From the NCBI GenBank assembly GCA_028874675.1, contig JAPPJA010000297.1, positions 1-5,462 of the forward strand: a stretch of DNA of 5,462 nt, written 5' to 3'. Shown here piece by piece: positions 1-5,375 of the stretch; position 1 is the stretch's first letter, and every line of letters begins with the position of its first letter. Under the pieces are notes generated by a model. The model was not told the origin of the DNA. It saw only the letters and a program-made list of their open reading frames with translations, and ran no database searches. A program made the translations under genes and the position numbers. Origin of the DNA: Chloroflexota bacterium (lineage in GTDB: Bacteria; Chloroflexota; Dehalococcoidia; Lucifugimonadales; UBA3495).

Positions 1-241
1 ACACGGTGCTGCCCAGCATCAGCAGGCGGATAACGACCATCCAGGCCGCCTCCGCTACGTTCACGTCGAAGTGGCGGGCTACCGAAGGGATGACCAGGGC
101 AATGGGCATGCTGGCCAGTTGTACCAGCAACTGGGTTGCGGCCAGGCCAATGAGGGTTTCCTTGCGTTGTCGGTCGGTGCCCAGTTCTTTGAAGTTTCCG
201 ATGACGTTAAGCCGTCGGATGATGAGGAAAAAGAGGTCCAA
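1..241 (-). CDS. MFS transporter, N-terminal fragment (runs off the window)
   Basis: This reading frame has no ATG near its start. On the minus strand it opens at TTG (241-239), preceded by AAGGA (252-248) with a 6-nt spacer; an in-frame TGA lies 17 codons upstream. The 80 visible residues begin with a charged, probably cytoplasmic segment of about 29 residues. A hydrophobic helix follows at about residues 30-53 (IGLAATQLLVQLASMPIALV), then IPSVARHFDVNVAEAAW and the start of a second helix (MVVIRLLMLGSTV). A first helix ending in P-S-[VI]-A-R, a short loop with A-x-W and then a second helix is typical of the N-terminus of drug:H+ antiporter-type major facilitator proteins. The substrate cannot be told from this piece. 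It lies downstream of the ferredoxin gene on the same strand with a 115-nt gap, so it could be co-transcribed or separate. Family call fairly sure; exact start less so. Confidence 0.72.
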   Translation of the reverse strand, partial: MDLFFLIIRRLNVIGNFKELGTDRQRKETLIGLAATQLLVQLASMPIALVIPSVARHFDVNVAEAAWMVVIRLLMLGSTV

Positions 242-313
242 GCTGGTTCCTTTTTTCTTGCGGGCCCGTCCACCGGGGAGCGCGTCGAATCAGGATTGCC
301 TTGGTACACTGGA

Positions 314-331
314 AGGAGCCCGCCGGCTCTT
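314..331 (-). terminator. Weak hairpin after the ferredoxin gene
   Basis: An inverted repeat with 7-bp arms including one G-T pair (314-320 and 325-331) and loop CGCC lies 25 nt beyond the ferredoxin stop. No T-run follows on the minus strand, so it is a poor intrinsic terminator. It may attenuate transcription toward the MFS gene or be meaningless. Confidence 0.25.
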
Positions 332-356
332 GCCGACAATGGGCTGTTTCAAGGGC

Positions 357-599
357 TTACTTGCGGTAGAAAGCCCGGTTCTTCTGGGTATATTCCCGAA
401 ACTGGGCGGGAACCGTAAATTCGTCGAATATGGCGTTTACCGGGCAGGCGGACTCGCAATAGGCACAGTCGATGCAGTCATCGGGATTGATGAAGTACAT
501 CTCCTCCTCGTCGTCCGTGTGAATGCAGTCCACGGGACACACCTCAACACAGGAAGCATCTTTGACCCCGATACAGGGTTCGGTGATAACGAAAGCCAT
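357..599 (-). CDS. fdxA: Seven-iron ferredoxin (3Fe-4S / 4Fe-4S)
   Basis: This 80-residue soluble electron carrier has the cysteine layout of Azotobacter FdI-type 7Fe ferredoxins: C9, C17, C21-P, C25, then C42-x2-C45-x2-C48-x3-C52-P. By family precedent, C9, C17 and C52 would hold a [3Fe-4S] cluster, C21, C42, C45 and C48 a [4Fe-4S] cluster, and C25 would be free. The spacing C9-x7-C17, rather than C-x2-C, argues against a plain 2[4Fe-4S] clostridial ferredoxin. Acidic stretches (DDEEE at 29-33) suit docking to redox partners. The ATG start has an AGGAGG ribosome site 10 nt upstream (615-610). The gene is divergent from the LysR regulator across a 174-nt control region and has its own good sigma-70-type promoter. 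Its partner enzyme is not visible here. Family very sure; symbol by analogy with bacterial fdxA. Confidence 0.93.
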   Translation of the reverse strand: MAFVITEPCIGVKDASCVEVCPVDCIHTDDEEEMYFINPDDCIDCAYCESACPVNAIFDEFTVPAQFREYTQKNRAFYRK

Positions 600-676
600 T
601 AGCCCTGTCCCTCCTCATACCCAGAGGCAAAGATGTGCAACATGATCCGCCCGTTCGTCTTACGCAGGCGTCCCTC

Positions 677-705
677 ATTCTCAAGAGATATTAGTATTTT
701 GTCAA
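677..705 (-). promoter_or_regulatory. Promoter for the ferredoxin gene
   Basis: Read on the minus strand, a perfect -35 box TTGACA (705-700) is followed after exactly 17 nt by GAGAAT (682-677), a 4/6 match to the -10 consensus. The 5' leader would be about 70 nt, with the AGGAGG ribosome site near its end. Confidence 0.6.
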
Positions 706-743
706 GCGATATTGTATAATATTTTATATCCATGTATTATATG
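687..743. promoter_or_regulatory. Candidate LysR-type operator region
   Basis: This AT-rich patch stands out in a GC-rich window. It holds two direct copies of GATATT (687-692 and 708-713), each followed by GTAT, 21 bp apart or about two helical turns. An inverted repeat ATATT-GTAT-AATAT lies at 709-722, and a near-palindrome CATGTATTATATG at 731-743. LysR regulators usually bind AT-rich dyads between themselves and a divergent target. That this regulator binds here is inference; the repeats are read directly. Confidence 0.45.
699..727 (+). promoter_or_regulatory. Possible lysR promoter
   Basis: TTGTCA (699-704, 5/6 to -35) and TTTTAT (722-727, 4/6 to -10) are 17 nt apart. A perfect TATAAT also lies at 715-720 but has no well-spaced -35, and TATTAT at 735-740 is another -10-like site. 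The region is so AT-rich that the true -10 cannot be picked. The -35 overlaps the -35 of the divergent ferredoxin promoter, so the two promoters would compete or be co-regulated. Confidence 0.35.
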
Positions 744-773
744 ACCTAAATCCTTGTGAGGTAACCTGCAATT

Positions 774-1736
774 ATGGAGCTGCGGGAGATTATCAGTTTT
801 TACCATGTGGCCCGACTCCACAGCGTGTCCAAGGCGGCGCGCAAGCTGGAGCTCGGCCAGCCTACCGTAACCACCCATTTACGAAAGCTGGAGGACGAAT
901 TCGGCATCACCCTGTTCGACCGAATAAAGCGGCCAATCCAGCTCACTTCCGAAGGCTCCATATTCCTCGAATTGATAACCCCAATAGTAGAATCCGTGGA
1001 TACCCTTAAGACCCAGATGGACTACACCGAGCGCCGGGGTTCCCTGCACATCGGGGCCTATCCCGACGTTGTAACCCACCACCTTCCCAAGCCCATCCAG
1101 TCCTACCTGGACTTCTACCCCGATGTCCGCCTGCAGCTCACCGCCCGCCCCTACACAACCCTGATCCAGATGGTAAAGTCGGGCGAGCTGGACCTGGCCA
1201 TTACGTCGCCGCCGCCCATCGACGAACCGTCGCTGGAGTTCTTCAAGCTGTTCGATTACAAGGTCGTCCTGCTGACTCCCCCGGGCCACCAGTTGCTGCA
1301 AAAGCACCCCATTGAGCTTGAGGAAATCGCCAACTGGCCCCTCATACTTTCCAGTCCCGAGAGCCTAACCCGCCGCAACCTGGAGCAGGCCTTCAAGGAC
1401 ACCGGCATCCGCTTTGACATCGTGCTTGCCGTGGACCACGCCGAATCGGTCAAGCAGTACGTGGAAATTGGCATGGGCGTCGCCGTGGGCAACGACTTCA
1501 CCCTGCATCCGGAGGATCACGACAAGCTGGGCGTAGTCTCCCTGGAGCACATATTCCCGTCCAATGTGCTGGGGGTCTGCACCCTGCGGGGCAAGTTCCT
1601 GGGCCGCGCCGTGCGCAATTTCATGGACACCCTCGTCAAGCACCTCAGCGACTTCCACATCCACCTGGAAGAATGGGAGGCCTCTACGCCTTCCGTTTCG
1701 GACCGGGTGGGCGGCCTGGTGCAGAGCGGGCGGTAG
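774..1736 (+). CDS. LysR-family transcriptional regulator, CysB-like
   Basis: This 320-residue protein has the standard LysR length and layout. The N-terminal winged helix-turn-helix spans about residues 1-62, with the signature SVSKAARKLELGQPTVTTHL around 17-36 and LRKLEDEFGITLFDR at 36-50. A linker helix follows, then a periplasmic-binding-protein-like effector domain from about residue 88 (GSLHIGAYPDVV) to 295. SVKQYVEIGMGVAVGND at 225-241 matches the strand-helix element of the effector domain that in CysB/Cbl reads like TYVxxGLGVG, so a CysB-like subgroup is suggested. The effector is unknown. It is cytoplasmic and would bind DNA as a dimer or tetramer. The ATG is preceded by GAGGT (758-762) with an 11-nt spacer, somewhat long. 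The gene sits divergent from the ferredoxin, the classic arrangement of a LysR regulator and its target. The last ~20 residues (STPSVSDRVGGLVQSGR) look like an unstructured tail. Confidence 0.92.
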   Translation: MELREIISFYHVARLHSVSKAARKLELGQPTVTTHLRKLEDEFGITLFDRIKRPIQLTSEGSIFLELITPIVESVDTLKTQMDYTERRGSLHIGAYPDVVTHHLPKPIQSYLDFYPDVRLQLTARPYTTLIQMVKSGELDLAITSPPPIDEPSLEFFKLFDYKVVLLTPPGHQLLQKHPIELEEIANWPLILSSPESLTRRNLEQAFKDTGIRFDIVLAVDHAESVKQYVEIGMGVAVGNDFTLHPEDHDKLGVVSLEHIFPSNVLGVCTLRGKFLGRAVRNFMDTLVKHLSDFHIHLEEWEASTPSVSDRVGGLVQSGR

Positions 1737-1757
1737 CAAAACCCGCCGGACTCCTCT

Positions 1758-1776
1758 GCAGCCGCTTCCAGGCTGC
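1758..1776 (+). terminator. Small hairpin after lysR
   Basis: GCAGCC (1758-1763) and GGCTGC (1771-1776) form a 6-bp stem with a 7-nt loop, 21 nt after the lysR stop. No T-run follows. It is probably secondary to the much larger hairpin just downstream. Confidence 0.2.
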
Positions 1777-1782
1777 TCCAAC

Positions 1783-1834
1783 GTAAACCATAAAAGGACT
1801 GCTTCGCGAACGAAGCAGTCCTTTTATGGTTTAC
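1783..1834. terminator. Bidirectional terminator, perfect 24-bp stem
   Basis: The arms at 1783-1806 and 1811-1834 are exact reverse complements around a 4-nt loop CGAA. The core is AAAAGGACTGCTTCG on one side and CGAAGCAGTCCTTTT on the other, so each strand shows a GC-rich stem followed by CCTTTTATGGTTT. That is the form expected of an intrinsic terminator working in both directions. It sits between the convergent lysR (+) and pyrF/DUF951 (-) units. The DUF951 stop codon (1833-1831) lies in the outer end of one arm. The stem is longer than most terminators, so a second role such as RNA 3'-end protection is possible. Confidence 0.85.
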
Positions 1835-2046
1835 AGGTTCTCTTGCAGGCTAGTTGAACTTTCCCCTGGCAACACCTCTCTCACCCTGCGCTGCAGCTGA
1901 GGCCGGGGAATCATCACGTGGCGGCGGCAGTTGAGGCACAGCAGGCCTATATCGGCCCCCAGGCGGGTAACCTGCCAGTGGTAGCCGCCGCAGGGGTGCT
2001 GTTTCTTCAGGCGCACCCGGTCGCCGACCCTTACTTCTAGCGCCAC
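1831..2046 (-). CDS. DUF951 family protein
   Basis: This 71-residue protein of unknown function belongs to DUF951. It has the family's pattern: VGDRVRLKKQHPCGGYHWQV at 7-26, then LGADIGLLCLNCRRHVMIPR at 29-48, and a basic end QLQRRVREVL. C19 (in HPCG), C37 and C40 (CLNC), with nearby His residues, could bind a metal; that is inference. The fold may be a small SH3-like or zinc-ribbon barrel, often proposed for nucleic-acid binding, but no function is established to my knowledge. The start is GTG at 2046-2044, inside the end of pyrF, giving a 10-nt overlap with GAGGG a few nt upstream. Translation is therefore probably coupled to pyrF. The last 12 residues (PGESSTSLQENL) go beyond the usual domain end and read into the terminator. 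Confidence 0.85.
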   Translation of the reverse strand: MALEVRVGDRVRLKKQHPCGGYHWQVTRLGADIGLLCLNCRRHVMIPRPQLQRRVREVLPGESSTSLQENL

Positions 2047-2873
2047 CCTTTTCCCTCAGATTCCAGGGTCCGGTTGATTGCATCCCTGAGTTCGCTGGTC
2101 GCCCGGCGCGCCGCCTCGGCAAAGGCCGGCCCCGCCGAGGCGTAAATGACTCCCCTGGATGAGTTAATCACCGCCCTCCTGCCCCTGCCGTCCGTTCCCA
2201 GCTTGACCGAGGCCTCCAGGTCGCCCCCCTGCGCGCCTATGCCGGGAATCAGGAAGGGCACTTCGGGACAGATGCTCCTGACTTTACCCAGTTGCTCGGG
2301 GACCGTTGCGCCCACCACGAGGCCCACGTTATTGTTGCCGTTCCACTCCAGGGAAGTACGGGCCAGGTGTTCGTACAGCGGCACCTTGCCGTGGGGGGAG
2401 TCCACCGGCAGGTCCTGCAAATCGGCGGCGCTGGCGTAGGAACCCCGGCACCAGATATATACCCCCTTGCTCTCGTCTTCGAGGAAAGGCTGCAACGTCT
2501 CTCCCCCTCCCCAGGGATTCACCGTCACCACGTCAAAGTCCCATACCTGGAACATTGCCTTTGCGTAGGCCGCCGCGGAGGGCCCGCCGTCACCCCGCTT
2601 GGCATCGGCGATAAGCTGGGCATCGGGGGCGGTATCGCGAATATGCCGGACCGTCTCTTCCAGGACCCGCAGGCCCGGTATGCCCAGGGCTTCGTAAAAG
2701 GACAGGTTGGGCTTGTAGGCGCAGACCAGGTCGGCGGTAGCGTCAATGATCGCCTTGTTAAAGTCCAGCGCATCGGGCACCGGCAGCCGGGACGGCTCGG
2801 GGTCCAGGCCGACACAGACCAGGCTCTGGTTGGCTTCGCAGGCGCGGTCCAGTCTCTCGAGAAAAGTGGGCAT
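2037..2873 (-). CDS. pyrF: Orotidine 5'-phosphate decarboxylase, long (type 2) form
   Basis: PyrF decarboxylates OMP to UMP, the last step of de novo pyrimidine synthesis, in the cytoplasm. The 278 residues fit the long bacterial type (about 270-280 aa). Visible in order: VCVGLDPEPSRLP (19-31), FNKAII (38-43), YKPNLSFYEALG (53-64), the catalytic D-x-K-x-x-D motif as D90-A-K92-R-G-D95, VTVNPWGGGETLQPFL (116-131), VGATVPEQL (187-195), PFLIPGIGAQGGD (206-218) and a phosphate-binding NSSRGVIYA (237-245). The residues after D95 are GGPS where family members normally have IGST or similar. The catalytic Asp/Lys residues are intact, so activity is expected. The ATG start has GGAG about 9 nt upstream and a perfect TATAAT at 2905-2900. 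It forms an operon with the overlapping DUF951 gene and is divergent from sfsA. Other pyr genes are not in the window. Confidence 0.95.
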   Translation of the reverse strand: MPTFLERLDRACEANQSLVCVGLDPEPSRLPVPDALDFNKAIIDATADLVCAYKPNLSFYEALGIPGLRVLEETVRHIRDTAPDAQLIADAKRGDGGPSAAAYAKAMFQVWDFDVVTVNPWGGGETLQPFLEDESKGVYIWCRGSYASAADLQDLPVDSPHGKVPLYEHLARTSLEWNGNNNVGLVVGATVPEQLGKVRSICPEVPFLIPGIGAQGGDLEASVKLGTDGRGRRAVINSSRGVIYASAGPAFAEAARRATSELRDAINRTLESEGKGWR

Positions 2874-2899
2874 GGCAGGCTCTCCGTCAACTGCAGGAG

Positions 2900-2905
2900 A
2901 TTATA
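2900..2905 (-). promoter_or_regulatory. -10 box for pyrF
   Basis: A perfect TATAAT on the minus strand (2905-2900) lies 27 nt before the pyrF ATG. No convincing -35 sits at 16-18 nt (the 17-nt position reads TGCAGG), and there is no TGn extension. The call rests on the -10 alone. Confidence 0.4.
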
Positions 2906-2948
2906 GTCTCGCCGGGGCAGGTCCTGCACCTTCGATCATCCTTCCAGT

Positions 2949-2977
2949 TTGCCAGCAATTGAGGCCATTGCTACCAT
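2949..2977 (+). promoter_or_regulatory. Promoter for the sfsA operon
   Basis: TTGCCA (2949-2954, 5/6 to -35) and TACCAT (2972-2977, 4/6 to -10) are exactly 17 nt apart. The site lies about 40 nt before the proposed sfsA TTG, upstream of a rightward gene divergent from pyrF. It supports placing the sfsA start near 3019 rather than inside pyrF. Confidence 0.45.
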
Positions 2978-3018
2978 ATGGCCAGGCTTCTGGCTTCCCG
3001 CCAGCCACCGAGGCGCCG

Positions 3019-3711
3019 TTGAAATTGAATCCCGACCTGCAAGAAGGACATTTCATATCCCGCCTGAACCGCTTCGTCGCGCTGGTAGAGGTGGCGGGAC
3101 GGGAGGAATTGGTGCACGTCGCCAACTCCGGTAGGCTGCGAGAGTTGTTCGAGCCGGGCCGGAGGCTGTTGTTGGCGCCTGCCCCCGGCGAGCATCGCAA
3201 GACCAGGTATGACCTGGCCCTGGTGGACCTGGGGCATACCCTGGTTTCCGCCGACGCGCGGCTACCCAACGCACTGGTGGCCGAGGCCTTGCGGGAGCGG
3301 GCGCTGGAACCCTACGCCGATTACCTGGACGTGCGGCGGGAGGTCACCTTCGGCGAGAGCCGCCTGGACCTCATGCTGGAAGGCCCGCCGGGCAGGTGCT
3401 ACCTGGAAACCAAGTCGGTAACCCTGGTGGAGGACGACGGCATGGCCCTGTTTCCCGATGCCCCCACCATCCGGGGAGTCAAGCACCTGCACACATTGAC
3501 TCAGGCGGTCGCCATGGGACACCGGGCCGGGGCATTGTTTGTCATTCAGCGCGGTGATGCCAGGTCTCTCAAACCCCACGATTCGTCAGACCCGGAGTTT
3601 GGCAAAGCCCTTCGGGAAGCTCGTTCCGCCGGTGTGGACATCTTCGCTTACAGCTGTGCCGTCACGCCCCGGGACATACGGCTGGCCCACCCCATTCCGG
3701 TAATCCTGTGA
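3019..3711 (+). CDS. sfsA: SfsA family DNA/RNA nuclease-like protein
   Basis: SfsA was named for stimulation of sugar fermentation in E. coli. It is a DNA-binding protein with an OB-like N-terminal part and a PD-(D/E)xK nuclease-like C-terminal part. With the start chosen here it has 230 residues (E. coli 234). The N-terminus reads MKLNPDLQEGHFISRLNRFVALVEV, matching the family, with HVANSGRL at 33-40. The nuclease core shows D117 (SRLD) and E130-x-K132 (YLETKSVTL), then the family signature FPDAPTIRGVKHL at 145-157. The frame stays open upstream into antisense pyrF, but family alignment favours TTG 3019, with GAGG at 3010-3013 and a promoter at 2949-2977. An upstream ATG at 2872 would add 49 unrelated residues overlapping pyrF. 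The stop overlaps the GTG of the next gene, so the two are probably coupled. Confidence 0.92.
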   Translation: MKLNPDLQEGHFISRLNRFVALVEVAGREELVHVANSGRLRELFEPGRRLLLAPAPGEHRKTRYDLALVDLGHTLVSADARLPNALVAEALRERALEPYADYLDVRREVTFGESRLDLMLEGPPGRCYLETKSVTLVEDDGMALFPDAPTIRGVKHLHTLTQAVAMGHRAGALFVIQRGDARSLKPHDSSDPEFGKALREARSAGVDIFAYSCAVTPRDIRLAHPIPVIL

Positions 3712-4412
3712 ACCAGGCGATGACAGAATCTCAAACCGCGCACGGCCGGCCATCCCTGCTTGCCATATACCACCGGTTGCTGGAGGAGTACGGCCCGCGA
3801 GGCTGGTGGCCCGGCGACGGCCCTTTCGACGTCATCATCGGCGCCATCCTTACCCAGGCCGCTTCCTGGAAAAACGTGGAACTGGCCCTGGCCAACCTGA
3901 AGGCCGCCGACTGCTGGTCTTTCCAGGCCATCCATGCCTGCCCCCATGAAACGCTGGCGGAGATTGTCCGGCCCTCGGGCTACTTCAACGCCAAGGCCGC
4001 CAAGCTCAAGACCTTCGCCTCCCACTTGCTGGAACGCCACGAGGGCAACCTTGACCAGATGCTTTCCCAGGACACCCAAACCCTGCGCCAGGAGCTCCTG
4101 TCCATCCACGGCATCGGGCCCGAAACCGCCGACGATATCCTGGTTTACGCCGCCGGCAAACCCTCCTTCGTTATAGACACCTACACCATCAGGATTTTGG
4201 AACGGCTGGGAATTGGCCCGGACAATGGCAAGAATCGGTACGGCGACTGGCAGCAATTATTCCACAATCAGCTGCCCCTGGACCTACCCCTGTTCAACGA
4301 GTTCCACGCCCTGCTGGACCATCACGCCGGGCAGGTCTGCCGCAAGACCCCTGTTTGCCAGGGCTGCTGCCTGCTGGACGTTTGCTTAACAGGGCAAAAC
4401 ACGAAGGAGTGA
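3708..4412 (+). CDS. Endonuclease III-related DNA glycosylase (HhH-GPD, FeS)
   Basis: This is a 234-residue base-excision repair glycosylase relative. The N-terminal helices hold FDVIIGAILTQAASWKNVELALANL (40-64), equivalent to the Nth segment with ILSAQ-T. The helix-hairpin-helix is LLSIHGIGPETADDIL (130-145), and the catalytic Asp is D157 in FVIDTYTIRI. A C-terminal iron-sulfur loop has C211-x5-C217-x2-C220-x5-C226, plus an extra C221. In bifunctional Nth the hairpin reads GVGRKTA, with the Lys used for lyase chemistry. Here that Lys is E139, so a monofunctional glycosylase is predicted, as in the MJ1434/MagIII-like branch. The preferred substrate is unknown. The GTG start at 3708 overlaps the sfsA stop by 4 nt (GTGA); an in-frame ATG at 3720 is an alternative. 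Neither has a strong ribosome site, which fits coupling to sfsA. Confidence 0.9.
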   Translation: MNQAMTESQTAHGRPSLLAIYHRLLEEYGPRGWWPGDGPFDVIIGAILTQAASWKNVELALANLKAADCWSFQAIHACPHETLAEIVRPSGYFNAKAAKLKTFASHLLERHEGNLDQMLSQDTQTLRQELLSIHGIGPETADDILVYAAGKPSFVIDTYTIRILERLGIGPDNGKNRYGDWQQLFHNQLPLDLPLFNEFHALLDHHAGQVCRKTPVCQGCCLLDVCLTGQNTKE

Positions 4413-4473
4413 CGCAGCGGCTCCGGCTTTTGCGGTTATCATGTACCGGAGACCACCCGATTCCAGAGATAGT

Positions 4474-4480
4474 AAGGAGG
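4474..4480 (+). promoter_or_regulatory. Strong ribosome binding site of the hydrolase gene
   Basis: AAGGAGG with a 5-nt spacer (CCGCC) before ATG 4486 sets the start of the hydrolase. The in-frame ATG at 4441 has no such site and would add 15 unlikely residues. Confidence 0.8.
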
Positions 4481-4485
4481 CCGCC

Positions 4486-5289
4486 ATGCCCACCGCACAA
4501 CTGCGAGACAACCTGGAAATGTACTATGACAATGACGACTATACCGACCCCTGGCGGGAGCCGGAAACCATCGTCCTCCACCACGGCAACGCCAAGAACG
4601 GCCGCCTGTGGTATGCCTGGGTGCCCCTCCTGGCCCGCCAGTACCGCGTAATCCGGCTCGATGCCCGGGGATTCGGTCGTTCCACGGTGCCGCCTGAAGG
4701 GTACGACTGGTCTCTCAGCGGCTTTGCCAGCGACCTGCTGGGCCTGCTGGACCACCTGGAACTGGACCGGGTCCACCTGGTCGGCGAAACCGTGGGAGGC
4801 ACTGTCGCCCTGCAGTTTGCTTACGAGCATCCCGAGCGCCTCCACACCGTCACCACCTGCACCTCGCCTTACAAGTTTGTGGGCGCGCCCCAATACCTGG
4901 AAAACTACAACCTCATCAGGGACCATGGCATCGAGGAGTGGGTGCGCCGGTCGGCCGACCGGCGCATAACTCCCGACCCCTCCACCATGGCCCATAATCA
5001 GTGGTACGCCGAGCAGATGATGGCGACAACTCCCCGGGTGGTGATGGAAACCCTGGCCTACCTGGCCCACCAGGACCTGTCGCCCATCCTGCCCCAGGTA
5101 GGCACACCGGCCCTGGCCCTGGTGGCGGAACAGAGCGACACCAATACCCCGGACCGCGCCTCGGGCATGGCAGCGCTGATGCCCAACTGCCGGTTGGTGG
5201 CGATTCCCAACGCCACGGGCTACGTGCAGCACTCGGAACCGGAAAAGTGCGTCGCGGCATGGCGGGAGTTCATCGGCAGCCTTGCCTGA
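4486..5289 (+). CDS. Alpha/beta-hydrolase fold protein with altered catalytic residues
   Basis: This 267-residue protein has a classic alpha/beta-hydrolase core, like 3-oxoadipate enol-lactonase and related esterases. The strand-loop LHHGNAKNG (31-39) forms the oxyanion region, and VIRLDARGFGRS (55-66) is a hallmark. The nucleophile elbow is LVGETVGGTVALQFA at 98-112, and a helical cap follows at about 130-190. The elbow normally reads G-x-S-x-G; here it is G100-E-T102-V-G104, with Thr instead of Ser. The acid D218 is present in AEQSDTNTP. The usual GH...PE end motif appears as TGYVQHSEPE (244-253), where alignment to GHYVQLERPE puts Gly245 at the His position; H249 is 4 residues later. It may be a degenerate or non-catalytic member, or use a different mechanism. 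No signal peptide is seen, so it is probably cytoplasmic. It lies 73 nt after the glycosylase gene on the same strand and may share its transcript. Fold very sure, function not. Confidence 0.88.
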   Translation: MPTAQLRDNLEMYYDNDDYTDPWREPETIVLHHGNAKNGRLWYAWVPLLARQYRVIRLDARGFGRSTVPPEGYDWSLSGFASDLLGLLDHLELDRVHLVGETVGGTVALQFAYEHPERLHTVTTCTSPYKFVGAPQYLENYNLIRDHGIEEWVRRSADRRITPDPSTMAHNQWYAEQMMATTPRVVMETLAYLAHQDLSPILPQVGTPALALVAEQSDTNTPDRASGMAALMPNCRLVAIPNATGYVQHSEPEKCVAAWREFIGSLA

Positions 5290-5305
5290 GAAATCAGCTC
5301 AGTGC

Positions 5306-5323
5306 GCCAACGTTGGCTTCGCC
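5306..5323. repeat. Palindrome and small hairpin after the hydrolase gene
   Basis: GCCAACGTTGGC at 5306-5317 is a perfect 12-bp palindrome, and its right half can instead pair as GGC-TTC-GCC (5315-5323). It lies 17 nt after the stop. No T-run follows, so it is a weak terminator at best; it could be a protein-binding dyad. Confidence 0.3.
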
Positions 5324-5357
5324 AGCCCCTTCAACCTCAGCCCGCCCGGGGACTCGC

Positions 5358-5375
5358 GAAGCAGTCGTTTGCTTC
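5358..5375. repeat. Small hairpin GAAGCA/TGCTTC
   Basis: A 6-bp stem (5358-5363 and 5370-5375) with a 6-nt loop. It includes CGAAGCAGTC (5357-5366), the same 10-mer found in one arm of the strong terminator at 1811-1820. No T-run follows. Confidence 0.25.

Noticed and set aside
6..602. 198-codon plus-strand open frame
   Set aside because: It runs antisense to the ferredoxin and the MFS fragment, both of which have recognisable protein motifs and ribosome sites. Its own product shows no domain.
2292..2906. Plus-strand open frame opposite pyrF
   Set aside because: PyrF motifs on the minus strand are unmistakable, and the antisense product shows no recognisable domain.
2746..3018. Upstream extension of the sfsA frame
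   Set aside because: These codons are antisense to pyrF or lie in the promoter region, and they add residues with no SfsA similarity. The family N-terminus begins at 3019.
3648..4256. Minus-strand open frame opposite the glycosylase gene
   Set aside because: Shadow of the HhH-GPD gene, whose helix-hairpin-helix and FeS cysteines are visible on the plus strand.
4437..4442. TATCAT as a -10 for a separate hydrolase promoter
   Set aside because: No -35-like hexamer lies 16-18 nt upstream (the 17-nt position reads GCAGCG), so read-through from the sfsA promoter is simpler.
4294..5232. 312-codon minus-strand open frame opposite the hydrolase gene
   Set aside because: It is a GC-rich codon shadow. 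The plus strand carries clear alpha/beta-hydrolase motifs and a strong ribosome site.
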